Assembly (NCBI RefSeq): GCF_900446695.1
Contig: NZ_UAVP01000011.1
Coordinates: forward strand, 186,001 to 250,000
Reading direction: 5' to 3'
Source of the DNA: Capnocytophaga sputigena
Lineage (GTDB): Bacteria; Bacteroidota; Bacteroidia; Flavobacteriales; Flavobacteriaceae
DNA length: 64,000 nt
This document shows, in pieces, positions 8,096-16,682 of this stretch (position 1 is the stretch's first letter; each line of letters opens with the position of its first letter). The position numbers and the translations under genes are program-made. Under the pieces are notes generated by a model. It had not been told where the DNA came from and did no database searches. It saw nothing but the letters and a program-made list of their open reading frames with translations.

Positions 8096-9787
8096 ATGGC
8101 AGACGATAAAAAGATTATTTTTTCGATGAATAAGGTAAGCAAAACCTATTCATCTACTAATAAACAAGTTCTAAAAGACATCTACTTGAGTTTCTTTTAT
8201 GGAGCTAAAATAGGTATTTTAGGTCTCAATGGCTCTGGTAAGTCTTCTTTACTAAAAATTATAGCAGGAATTGATAAAAACTATCAGGGCGAAGTGGTTT
8301 TCGCTCCTAACTACACTGTAGGGTATTTGGAACAAGAACCACACCTTGATGATGAGAAAACTGTGATAGAGGTAGTACGCGAAGGCGTAGCTGAAACCGT
8401 AAAACTACTTGATGAGTTTAACCATATCAACGACCTTTTTAGCTTGGAAGAAAATTATTCTGACCCCGATAAGATGCAAAAGTTGATGGATAAACAAGCC
8501 GAGCTACAAGATAAGATTGATGCCTTGAACGCTTGGGAACTCGATAACCAGCTGGAAGTAGCTATGGAAGCCCTCCGCACCCCTGAGCCCGATACACCTA
8601 TCAAAGTGCTTTCGGGAGGAGAACGCCGTAGGGTAGCACTCTGTCGTCTGCTCTTACAACAACCCGATGTCTTGTTACTTGATGAGCCTACGAACCACCT
8701 CGATGCCGAATCGGTATTGTGGTTAGAACAACACTTGCAACAGTACGCCGGTACCGTGATAGCTGTAACCCACGACCGTTATTTCTTGGATAATGTAGCG
8801 GGCTGGATATTGGAGCTCGACCGTGGAGAAGGAATTCCGTGGAAAGGTAACTATTCTTCTTGGCTTGACCAGAAAGCTAAACGACTCGCCCAAGAACAGA
8901 AAACCGAAAGCAAACGCCAAAAGGTGTTGGAGCGCGAGCTTGAATGGGTACGACAAGGCGCTAAAGGGCGACAAGCCAAACAAAAGGCACGTTTGCAAAA
9001 CTACGACCGCCTGCTCAATGAAGATCAAAAACAATTAGAAGAAAAACTTGAAATATACATCCCTAACGGACCTCGTTTGGGAACCAACGTGATAGAAGCA
9101 CGCCACGTAGCTAAAGCCTTTGGTGATAAATTATTATATGACGACCTTAATTTTGTATTGCCACAAGCAGGAATTGTAGGGGTAATAGGACCTAATGGAG
9201 CAGGTAAATCTACCATTTTCCGTATGATTATGGGGGAAGAAAAACCTGATAGCGGTGAGTTTTTGGTAGGCGAAACTGTAAAAATTGCTTATGTAGACCA
9301 AACTCATAAACAGATAGACCCTGAAAAATCTATTTGGGAGAACTTCTCGGGTGGACAAGACCTGATAATGATGGGTGGCAGACAGGTGAACTCGCGTGCT
9401 TACCTAAGTCGTTTTAACTTTGGCGGTAGTGAGCAAAACAAGAAAGTAGCGACCCTCTCAGGAGGTGAACGCAATCGCTTGCACCTTGCGATGACCCTAA
9501 AAGAAGAAGGTAACGTATTGCTGTTGGACGAGCCTACCAACGATTTAGATGTAAATACACTCCGTGCTTTAGAAGAAGGTTTGGAAAACTTTGCTGGCTG
9601 TGCGGTAGTAATCTCGCACGATCGTTGGTTCTTAGACCGTATCTGCACCCATATTTTAGCTTTTGAAGGCGACTCTCAAGTGTATTTCTTTGAAGGTAGC
9701 TTCTCAGAATATGAAGAGAACAAGAAAAAACGCCTTGGCAAAGAGGTAACACCTACAAGGATTAAATACAAGAAATTGGTACGATGA
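8096..9787 (+). CDS. ettA: Energy-dependent translational throttle protein EttA (ABC-F ATPase)
   Basis: Soluble tandem ABC ATPase of the ABC-F group that binds the ribosomal E site and gates entry into elongation according to ATP/ADP. From ATG 8096 the protein is 563 residues and starts MADDKKIIFSMNKVSK. It has two nucleotide-binding domains (Walker A GLNGSGKSS near 42 and GPNGAGKST near 365; signatures LSGGERRRVAL and LSGGERNRLHL) joined by the charged linker region EWVRQGAKGRQAKQKARL. The stop overlaps the next small frame as ATGA. The upstream frame extension to 8027 contains the promoter and is rejected. Confidence 0.95.
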   Translation: MADDKKIIFSMNKVSKTYSSTNKQVLKDIYLSFFYGAKIGILGLNGSGKSSLLKIIAGIDKNYQGEVVFAPNYTVGYLEQEPHLDDEKTVIEVVREGVAETVKLLDEFNHINDLFSLEENYSDPDKMQKLMDKQAELQDKIDALNAWELDNQLEVAMEALRTPEPDTPIKVLSGGERRRVALCRLLLQQPDVLLLDEPTNHLDAESVLWLEQHLQQYAGTVIAVTHDRYFLDNVAGWILELDRGEGIPWKGNYSSWLDQKAKRLAQEQKTESKRQKVLERELEWVRQGAKGRQAKQKARLQNYDRLLNEDQKQLEEKLEIYIPNGPRLGTNVIEARHVAKAFGDKLLYDDLNFVLPQAGIVGVIGPNGAGKSTIFRMIMGEEKPDSGEFLVGETVKIAYVDQTHKQIDPEKSIWENFSGGQDLIMMGGRQVNSRAYLSRFNFGGSEQNKKVATLSGGERNRLHLAMTLKEEGNVLLLDEPTNDLDVNTLRALEEGLENFAGCAVVISHDRWFLDRICTHILAFEGDSQVYFFEGSFSEYEENKKKRLGKEVTPTRIKYKKLVR

Positions 9788-9864
9788 AAGAAAATGATAA
9801 CAATATTATTATCGGAGTAATTGCCATCGTAATGGTTCTTTTAGTCTTAATATTCTTCCTTTAA
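9784..9864 (+). CDS. 26-residue single-helix membrane peptide (candidate)
   Basis: Starts with the ATG of an ATGA overlap with the ettA stop and ends one base before the next ATG. It encodes a hydrophilic head (MKENDNN) and one hydrophobic helix of about 19 residues (IIIGVIAIVMVLLVLIFFL). The tight packing on both sides suggests translational coupling in the ettA-rnhA-nifU transcript. I know no homologue. The evidence is the frame, the overlap and the composition only. Confidence 0.5.
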   Translation: MKENDNNIIIGVIAIVMVLLVLIFFL

Positions 9865-9865
9865 A

Positions 9866-10507
9866 ATGCCAAAAAAGAAGTACTATGTAGTGTGGGAAGG
9901 ACACAAAACGGGTATCTTTAGCTCGTGGGATAAGTGCAAAAAAGCCGTTGAAGGTTATCCGTATGCTAAATTTAAGAGTTTTGAGAGTCAAGCAATTGCT
10001 GAAAAAGCCTTCAATGAGAGCTTTGAGCAATACAAAGGCAAGAAAGTAGCCTCCTCTCCTACCCTATCCCCCTTAGAATTAGAGCGTATAGGTTCTCCCA
10101 TATTGCCTTCTATAGCTGTTGATGCTGCTTGCAGTGGTAACCCTGGAATTATGGAATACCGAGGGGTAGATACCGAAACTCAAGCCGAAATATTTAGAAT
10201 TGCACCAATAAAAGACGGCACGAACAACATAGGGGAGTTTTTGGCTATCGTACACGCTTTAGCCTTTATGAAGCAACGCAACCTCAGCTTACCGGTCTAT
10301 TCTGATAGCAAAATAGCGATGAGCTGGGTGCGCCAAAAGGTATGCAAAACTAAAGTGCCACGCACCTCTCATAACGAAAAAATATTTGAATTAATAGCCC
10401 GTGCTGAACAATGGCTACACAACAATACTTATCCTAACCCTATTTTAAAATGGGAAACCCAAGCGTGGGGCGAAAATCCTGCCGATTTCGGACGTAAAGA
10501 CAAATAA
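9866..10507 (+). CDS. Viroplasmin-domain ribonuclease H
   Basis: Predicted to cut the RNA strand of RNA-DNA hybrids. The 213-residue protein has an N-terminal viroplasmin/RNase H1 hybrid-binding domain (MPKKKYYVVWEGHKTGIFSSW through YAKFKSF, residues 1-45), a short linker, and a ribonuclease H fold from about 85. Visible acidic positions include D in AVDAACSGNPG, E in NNIGEFLAIVHAL, D in VYSDSKIAMSWV, and the terminal ENPADFGRK. This arrangement is that of type 1 RNase H of Bacteroidota. It follows the small membrane peptide by one base and precedes the NifU gene by one base. Confidence 0.9.
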   Translation: MPKKKYYVVWEGHKTGIFSSWDKCKKAVEGYPYAKFKSFESQAIAEKAFNESFEQYKGKKVASSPTLSPLELERIGSPILPSIAVDAACSGNPGIMEYRGVDTETQAEIFRIAPIKDGTNNIGEFLAIVHALAFMKQRNLSLPVYSDSKIAMSWVRQKVCKTKVPRTSHNEKIFELIARAEQWLHNNTYPNPILKWETQAWGENPADFGRKDK

Positions 10508-10508
10508 A

Positions 10509-11411
10509 ATGACAGACCTTACCCTGAAAATACAACCTACTGCTAACCCCGACATCATCAAACTCGAAGCTAACAGACCTTTGGTAAAAGGGAGTTATGA
10601 GTTTAAAAACATAGATGAAGCTAAAAACGCTCCTTTAGCTAAGGAGCTCTTTTATTTGCCCTTTGTAAAAACTGTTTATATTTCGAGTAATTTCATTGCT
10701 TTGAAACGCTTTCCCATTGTTGAATGGAAAGAAGTGCAGGAAGAGGTTGCTCAGCAAGTATTAGTGTATTTACAATCGGGTAAAGATATATTATTAGGCG
10801 AAGCTAGAAAACCTATGGGGGAAGCTATTACTGTATATACTGAAACAACTCCCAACCCCACCGTGATGAAGTTCGTCGCCAACAAGCGTTTGGTACCTAC
10901 TGTAATAGAGTATAAATCAATAGAAGAAGCCACAGAGGCACCTATGGCAGCAACTCTCTTAACGCGTTTTCCATTTATTGAAGAAGTTTTTTTTGATGAT
11001 AATTATATATCGCTCACCAAAAAAGGTATGGAAGAATGGGAAATGATAGCTGCTGACTTGCGCGATTATATCCGTAAATACCTAAGTGAAGGTCGCCCTA
11101 TCATTAACCCCTCCGAGATAAAAAGGCGACAAGAAGAAGCTCAAGCTCGCTTGCTCTCTATGGTTACTACCGACGAAATATCGCAACAAATAGTAGCTAT
11201 CATAGAACAATATGTAAAACCCGCTGTAGCATCTGATGGAGGTAACATACAATTTATTTCTTACAACCGCGACACCCATCACGTAGAAGTACTCTTACAA
11301 GGGGCTTGCAGTGGCTGTCCGTCATCTACTCAAACCTTAAAAAAAGGCATTGAAGTTATTTTGAAAGACAAGTTAAACAATCCGCTTATCAACGTTGAAG
11401 CACTACTTTAA
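10509..11411 (+). CDS. NifU family Fe-S scaffold protein with duplicated N-terminal domain
   Basis: Likely an Fe-S cluster carrier. The 300 residues contain two successive Nfu N-terminal domains (about 5-95 and 112-205, both with the pattern P-N-P/D-x-h-K-h-x-h...L-F/R-x-P-F-h-x-x-V) and one C-terminal NifU domain (about 220-298). The latter has the cluster-binding CxxC pair in LLQGACSGCPSS. The doubling of the N domain is visible from the internal similarity (PDIIKLEANRPLVKGSYEF against PTVMKFVANKRLVPTVIEY). Co-transcription with the RNase H gene is implied by the one-base gap. Confidence 0.9.
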   Translation: MTDLTLKIQPTANPDIIKLEANRPLVKGSYEFKNIDEAKNAPLAKELFYLPFVKTVYISSNFIALKRFPIVEWKEVQEEVAQQVLVYLQSGKDILLGEARKPMGEAITVYTETTPNPTVMKFVANKRLVPTVIEYKSIEEATEAPMAATLLTRFPFIEEVFFDDNYISLTKKGMEEWEMIAADLRDYIRKYLSEGRPIINPSEIKRRQEEAQARLLSMVTTDEISQQIVAIIEQYVKPAVASDGGNIQFISYNRDTHHVEVLLQGACSGCPSSTQTLKKGIEVILKDKLNNPLINVEALL

Positions 11412-11427
11412 TATTTTATAATTTACT

Positions 11428-14400
11428 GTGAAATCATTCCTACAACAATTTACTGAAAACAGTACCTATCAATCCCTATTAAAACACCTACAAACAAAAG
11501 AAAATGCAGAGGTTACAGGATTGGCAGGGGCTTCTTTGTCAATAGTAATAACTAACTTGTTCAATACAGTCCATAGACCTCTATTAGTACTGCTACCCGA
11601 TAAAGAAGAAAGTGCCTACATACTCAATGATTTAGAAACCTTAGTAGGAGAACAACAGGTACTTTTCTTTCCTGATAGCTATCGTCGACCTTATCAAATT
11701 GAAGATACCGATAATGCCAATGTGTTATTGCGTGCTGAAGTCCTCAACCAATTGAGTCATAGTACAAAACCATTGCTCATAGTCTCCTACCCCGAAGCTC
11801 TTTTCGAAAAGGTCATCACGCGAAAGCAATTAGAAAAAAATACGCTAAAAATTCAAAAAGGAGACTCACTCACTATTGATTTCCTCAATGAGGTGCTTTT
11901 CAGCTACCATTTCAACCGCACTGATTTTGTTACCGAACCTGGTGAGTTCTCGGTACGTGGTGGGATTGTAGATGTATTTTCTTTTTCAAATAATGAACCT
12001 TATCGCATTGAATTTTTTGGAAACGAAGTTGATAGCATCCGTACATTCGATGTAGAAAGTCAGTTGTCTACTGCTCAACTATCAAAAATTACAATTATCC
12101 CTAATGTAGAAAACAAAGAAAGTGATGAGATTCGACAGTCATTCTTGGAGTATATCAGTGAGCAGACGCTATTCATTGGTAAGGATATGGGATTTTTTGA
12201 TGCCAAGATTGAGAAACTCTTTGCTAAAGCTACCGATATTTATCAAAAGCTCCCCAATGAAGTAAAACGCACCCCCCCAGAGGAACTCTATTGTCAAGCA
12301 ACAGATTTATTAAAACAAATCCAGAGATTCCAACAAGTAAACATCAATGCTACAACTCCCACTTCTAAAAACAAAAAGGAGTTCTCTTTTCATACCACCC
12401 CGCAACCTTCTTTTAACAAACAGTTTGAACTCCTTATTAGTTACTTCAACGACAAACACGAAGAAGGATTTCAAAACTATATCCTCTGCGGAAGTGAACA
12501 ACAAGCCAAGCGATTTCAGGATATTTTTGAGGAAATGGAGCAAAAAGTACCTTACCAAACGGTACAATTATTGCTACACGCTGGCTTTGTAGATACTGAA
12601 TTGAAATGCAATGTTTTCACCGATCATCAAATCTTTGAGCGCTATTATAAATTTCAACTAAAGAATGGTTATGCCAAAAAACAAGCCATTACACTTAAAG
12701 AACTGATGCAATTAGAGGTAGGTGATTATGTTACACATATAGACCACGGTATTGGTAAGTTCGCTGGTTTACAAAAGATTGAAGTAGAAGGCAAACAACA
12801 AGAAGCTATCAAACTGATTTATGGAGACCGCGATGTGTTATTCGTTAGCATTCACGCGCTACATAAGATTACTAAATATAACGGAAAAGACGGCAAACCT
12901 CCTAAGATTTATAAATTAGGTTCAGGAGCGTGGAAAGCCCTCAAACAGAAAACCAAGGCTCGTGTAAAAGAAATTGCGTTCAACCTCATTCAGTTATATG
13001 CCAAACGAAAAGAAGCTCAAGGATTTGCTTTTGCTCACGACAGTTATATGCAAAACGAGTTGGAAGCCTCATTCTTGTATGAGGATACTCCCGACCAAAG
13101 TAAGGCTACTGCCGAAGTAAAAGCTGATATGGAAAGCTCTAAACCTATGGATAGGTTGGTGTGTGGTGATGTAGGCTTTGGGAAAACTGAAGTAGCCATT
13201 CGCGCTGCCTTCAAAGCTGTCGATAATGGCAAGCAAGTAGCCGTACTTGTACCTACTACTGTGCTGGCTTTCCAACACTTTCAAACATTTAGCCAGCGTA
13301 TGAAAGACTTCCCTGTGCGCATCGATTATCTCAACCGATTCCGCACAGCCAAGGAAAAGAAAATCATCTTAGAAGAACTAGCTAAAGGTCAGTTAGATAT
13401 TATCATCGGCACACATCAAATAGTAGGCGAAAAGGTTACTTATAAAGATTTAGGATTACTGATTGTTGATGAAGAGCAAAAGTTTGGCGTAGGTGTAAAA
13501 GATAAGCTCAAAACCCTCAAAGAAAACCTCGATGTACTTACACTCACTGCTACACCTATCCCACGCACACTACAATTCAGTTTGATGGCTGCCCGCGATC
13601 TTTCGGTTATCAATACCCCTCCTCCTAACCGCTACCCTATTGATTCGCAAGTAGTACCTTTCAATGAAGAGGTAATACGCGATGGTATTCGTTATGAAAT
13701 TCAGCGTGGCGGACAAGTATTCTTTATGCACAATAGGGTTGAAAATATTCAAGAGGTGGCTGGAATGATTCAGCGATTGCTCCCTGATGCTCGTATCGCC
13801 ATTGGTCACGGACAAATGGACGGAAAGAAATTAGAAGAGACTATGCTCGCCTTTATGGAAGGTAGATATGATGTATTGGTTGCTACCACTATTATTGAAA
13901 GTGGTTTAGATGTTCCTAATGCCAACACTATCTTTATCAACAATGCACATAATTTTGGCTTATCCGATTTACACCAAATGCGCGGTCGCGTAGGTAGAAG
14001 TAATAAAAAGGCTTTTTGCTACTTCATCACGCCTCCTCTGATAGCGATGAGCGACGATGCCCGCAAGCGTATTGAAGCTATAGCTCAGTTCTCCGATTTA
14101 GGAAGCGGACTTAATATCGCTATGAAAGATTTAGAGATTAGAGGAGCTGGCGACCTCTTGGGGGGAGAGCAAAGTGGTTTTATCAATGAAATAGGCTTTG
14201 ATACCTACCAAAAGATATTACAAGAAGCCATAACAGAACTCAAAGAAAATGAGTTTTCTGAACTATACCACACCGCCGAAGAAGATAAAACTTACCTCAC
14301 CGATACTCAAATAGATACTGACTTTGAACTGCTCTTCCCTGACACTTATGTCAATAGAGTAGCCGAACGACTCAATCTTTATAACGAACTGAGTAATCTG

Positions 14401-14760
14401 CCCAATGAGGAAGCCTTACAAGTCTATGAACGCAACCTTATCGACCGTTTTGGCAAGTTACCCCCTCAAGCTATCGACTTGCTCAATAGCGTACGTGTAA
14501 AATGGTTGGCTACTCGTATGGGAATTGAGAAACTCGTAATGAAAAACGGAAAAATGACTGGCTATTTCATTGCCGACCAAAATAGTCCGTTCTATCAAAG
14601 TGCGCGCTTCCAAAAGCTACTGCTCTTTGTACAACGTTACCCCGATAAGTGTCGTATGCAAGAGAAAGAAACCCGCAACGGCTTGCGTCTATTGCTTATT
14701 TTCGAAAACATCAACAGTGTATACCAAGCTCTAAAAGTTATGCAAATGATAGAAGCATAA
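11428..14760 (+). CDS. mfd: Transcription-repair coupling factor
   Basis: DNA translocase that removes stalled RNA polymerase and recruits UvrA for nucleotide excision repair. 1110 residues from a GTG start. It has a UvrB-like N-terminal part (LVLLPDKEESAYILNDLE; EPGEFSVRGGIVDVFSF), an RNA-polymerase-interacting CarD-like domain (LEVGDYVTHIDHGIGKFAGL, about 431-450), and an SF2 translocase with GDVGFGKTEVAIRAAF, LIVDEEQKFGV, TATPIPRTL and QMRGRVGRS. The TRCF C-terminal domain ends the protein. The neighbouring uvrA (17780) works in the same pathway, with a block of small immunity-type genes between them. Confidence 0.97.
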   Translation: MKSFLQQFTENSTYQSLLKHLQTKENAEVTGLAGASLSIVITNLFNTVHRPLLVLLPDKEESAYILNDLETLVGEQQVLFFPDSYRRPYQIEDTDNANVLLRAEVLNQLSHSTKPLLIVSYPEALFEKVITRKQLEKNTLKIQKGDSLTIDFLNEVLFSYHFNRTDFVTEPGEFSVRGGIVDVFSFSNNEPYRIEFFGNEVDSIRTFDVESQLSTAQLSKITIIPNVENKESDEIRQSFLEYISEQTLFIGKDMGFFDAKIEKLFAKATDIYQKLPNEVKRTPPEELYCQATDLLKQIQRFQQVNINATTPTSKNKKEFSFHTTPQPSFNKQFELLISYFNDKHEEGFQNYILCGSEQQAKRFQDIFEEMEQKVPYQTVQLLLHAGFVDTELKCNVFTDHQIFERYYKFQLKNGYAKKQAITLKELMQLEVGDYVTHIDHGIGKFAGLQKIEVEGKQQEAIKLIYGDRDVLFVSIHALHKITKYNGKDGKPPKIYKLGSGAWKALKQKTKARVKEIAFNLIQLYAKRKEAQGFAFAHDSYMQNELEASFLYEDTPDQSKATAEVKADMESSKPMDRLVCGDVGFGKTEVAIRAAFKAVDNGKQVAVLVPTTVLAFQHFQTFSQRMKDFPVRIDYLNRFRTAKEKKIILEELAKGQLDIIIGTHQIVGEKVTYKDLGLLIVDEEQKFGVGVKDKLKTLKENLDVLTLTATPIPRTLQFSLMAARDLSVINTPPPNRYPIDSQVVPFNEEVIRDGIRYEIQRGGQVFFMHNRVENIQEVAGMIQRLLPDARIAIGHGQMDGKKLEETMLAFMEGRYDVLVATTIIESGLDVPNANTIFINNAHNFGLSDLHQMRGRVGRSNKKAFCYFITPPLIAMSDDARKRIEAIAQFSDLGSGLNIAMKDLEIRGAGDLLGGEQSGFINEIGFDTYQKILQEAITELKENEFSELYHTAEEDKTYLTDTQIDTDFELLFPDTYVNRVAERLNLYNELSNLPNEEALQVYERNLIDRFGKLPPQAIDLLNSVRVKWLATRMGIEKLVMKNGKMTGYFIADQNSPFYQSARFQKLLLFVQRYPDKCRMQEKETRNGLRLLLIFENINSVYQALKVMQMIEA

Positions 14761-14853
14761 GTATCGTTACACTTTGATAATCATTCGCTTTTTTGGGCAT
14801 ATGATAGGAGCGATTTGCCAATCGCCCTCTAAAAATAAGTTTATTATTTTTGT
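14761..14853 (+). repeat. Decayed intergenic hairpin element (related to 34.9 and 58.7 kb copies)
   Basis: Starts ATCGTTACACTTTG, as does the 58.7 kb copy, and contains the hairpin GCGATT-TGCC-AATCGC (14810-14825), which resembles the GGGCGTTTTGCAAACGCCC hairpin of the other two. The first hairpin and the tail motif are lost. Confidence 0.4.
14845..14852 (+). promoter_or_regulatory. -7 element for the immunity-type gene block
   Basis: TATTTTTG, 22 bases before the ATG at 14875. No clear TTG at the right distance. It makes the possible TTG start at 14854 unlikely. Confidence 0.5.
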
Positions 14854-14874
14854 TTGTCTATAATATTAAACACT

Positions 14875-15156
14875 ATGGAAACATTTAAAAATTGGGTAGG
14901 TAAAAACCCTATTACATTTGGTGGTATTGTAGCTCTTTTGCTCGCTACTTTTGGTATTTGCCTCATCATAGGCGCTCTAAAAAACTGGGATTGGCTATAC
15001 GAACCCGATAAACATTACCAAAATAATTGGACTATGGGGCAAATAAGCCGTTATTTAGGTCATGATATGGCGCGTGTTATTGGTTTTATTACAGGTGTTT
15101 TCTTTATAATCGTAGGAATTTACTTCTCCTATATAGCTTTTACCTATAAAGCATAA
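14875..15156 (+). CDS. Two-helix membrane protein, Imm17-like immunity protein
   Basis: 93 residues from the ATG at 14875. Two membrane helices (about 17-37 and 68-88) flank a loop with WDWLY followed by YQNNWTMGQISRYLGHDMAR. Two helices with a WxW motif are what I recall of the Imm17 family of polymorphic-toxin immunity proteins. That match is from memory, not a search. No toxin gene is nearby, so it would be an orphan immunity gene protecting against toxins of neighbouring cells. The next gene starts 5 bases after its stop, suggesting co-transcription. A TTG at 14854 is in frame but overlaps the -7 element and is not used here. Confidence 0.6.
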   Translation: METFKNWVGKNPITFGGIVALLLATFGICLIIGALKNWDWLYEPDKHYQNNWTMGQISRYLGHDMARVIGFITGVFFIIVGIYFSYIAFTYKA

Positions 15157-15161
15157 ATAAT

Positions 15162-15794
15162 ATGAAAGATTTTTGTAAATGGGTGCAGTCATTAGGTCTT
15201 TATTATTCTTTCCATAAGATAGAAGATTTACATACCCTTGCCCAAAATACAACTAATATTTCTTGGGCTTTTCTCAAGAGCTCAGCTATTAATACCGCCA
15301 ATTTAAATAACGTAAATCCTAAAATAATTGAGTTAAAGGGTGCGTTTCTAAACATAGGTTTTTCCTTCAAAAGTATTAGTAAAAAGATATTGAATGTAAA
15401 AAACGAAACTATTTTCCTTGATTTTACAACTTTATCTATTGGCGAGTTAGAAAGTTTAATGAAGTTGAGAATTTTCAATCAAAATATAGGGGGTATACTT
15501 ATAGAAAATCAAGACGACTTTTTCTCCAAAATAGAAATATTAGAAAAAATGGTATCAGATTATTATTCTGATAAGAATTTAGATGAAATAAAGGCTATAT
15601 TCTTTAAAACAATAGTTTCAAAACATTGCTTTTTGCCTATTATAGCTACAGACTTATACGAAGAGAAAATCCTAATACTTATTTCAAAAGAAAGAATAAA
15701 AGACAGCATTAATATCTCTCTTGATAGTTATGATAGAGTTCAAATACCTTTTTCTCTAAAAACAAGTGACCTATCCTATTTTTATAAATGGTAA
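15162..15794 (+). CDS. Hypothetical protein in immunity-type gene block
   Basis: 210 residues, soluble, AT-rich with many Ile, Lys, Asn and Ser, no signal peptide or membrane helix, ending SYFYKW. Two halves are visible: an N-terminal half with NTTNISWAFLKSSAINTANLN and a C-terminal half with LPIIATDLYEEKILILISKERI. I recognise no family. It sits 5 bases after the Imm17-like gene and 92 before another unknown. Size, isolation and position suggest an immunity protein, but that is inference from context alone. Confidence 0.55.
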   Translation: MKDFCKWVQSLGLYYSFHKIEDLHTLAQNTTNISWAFLKSSAINTANLNNVNPKIIELKGAFLNIGFSFKSISKKILNVKNETIFLDFTTLSIGELESLMKLRIFNQNIGGILIENQDDFFSKIEILEKMVSDYYSDKNLDEIKAIFFKTIVSKHCFLPIIATDLYEEKILILISKERIKDSINISLDSYDRVQIPFSLKTSDLSYFYKW

Positions 15795-15886
15795 CCCTCC
15801 TCTCTACCTCCTAACCATCCTACTTCCCTATTGTCTCAAACTTGTATATTTATAATGAAAAATAAAGTGAAATTATCACGAATATT

Positions 15887-16567
15887 ATGAAAGAAGAATT
15901 GTTTATATGGTTTTATTCAAACCCCAATGCGTTACCTAAAGGAGTTCCTGCTACTGTAATGACAACTATTACAGAAGAATTTTACCCTAAAAACCCTACT
16001 AAAATCAAGCGTGGAGAATGGATTAAATACTCTCCTATGTATTTCTCTTTTCCTCCAGAAGAGAAATACAAATTGCCTGAGGAATTGATTTTAGTAGTAA
16101 AACGACAGAAAGAAGTGTTGTTTGATTTCTTAGGATATTATGAAGGGATAAGAGTTTTCTCTGATAGATTATTAAATCTTCTGATAGAGAATGACTTAAA
16201 TCTTCAATTTGAAAAAGCAACCTTGAATGTTGTAAATACTAAAGGAGAAAATATTGCTAAACAGCCCTATTATTTACTACGCTTCTGTAGGGCTGATAAC
16301 GAATTATTTGCCTTTAATGAGAACTCAAAAATAGCTGCAAGAGATTGGGAAGACACTTTTCTTTATCCTGATTTGCACTTAAAAGAGCCTACTGATAGGA
16401 ATATTTTTGTCTTAGGAAATGTATTACCTGATGATTATTTTTGCTATCAAAATGCCTTAGTTATTAAAAAATCATTAAAAGAGGAAATAGAAAAGCTCTG
16501 CTATGCTCCTGAGATATATTCAGTAAGTGAGTTCCCAGAAGTGTATAATACTTGTTTAAAGTGGTAA
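15887..16567 (+). CDS. Hypothetical protein, possibly an Imm11/Imm43-like immunity protein
   Basis: 226 residues, soluble. The order of features resembles DUF1629-type immunity proteins: an N-terminal strand-rich part, a central segment YYEGIRVFSDRLLNLLIENDL (a 'gene-for-surveillance' style V/F-SDR-h-x-x-L-L motif), then FEKATLNVVNTKGENI and YYLLRFCRADNELFAFN. I base this on general pattern only and hold it loosely. After the TAA at 16565-16567 the same frame continues for 22 sense codons ending EYDRV, which may be the remnant of a longer C-terminus. Confidence 0.5.
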   Translation: MKEELFIWFYSNPNALPKGVPATVMTTITEEFYPKNPTKIKRGEWIKYSPMYFSFPPEEKYKLPEELILVVKRQKEVLFDFLGYYEGIRVFSDRLLNLLIENDLNLQFEKATLNVVNTKGENIAKQPYYLLRFCRADNELFAFNENSKIAARDWEDTFLYPDLHLKEPTDRNIFVLGNVLPDDYFCYQNALVIKKSLKEEIEKLCYAPEIYSVSEFPEVYNTCLKW

Positions 16568-16636
16568 TGCATCATTAATGTTAGCTCAAATAAAATAGCT
16601 GACCTATTAGATGCTATAGAATATGATCGTGTTTGA
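16568..16636 (+). pseudogene. In-frame coding-like remnant after the stop of the 15887 gene
   Basis: Directly after the TAA the same frame reads 22 sense codons (including INVSSNKIADLLDAIEYDRV) before TGA. The residue composition is protein-like. It could be a C-terminal tail cut off by a nonsense change, or chance. Confidence 0.25.
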
Positions 16637-16682
16637 AACAAAGAATATTTTGTACATAGTATAAAACAAAACAAACATAAAT

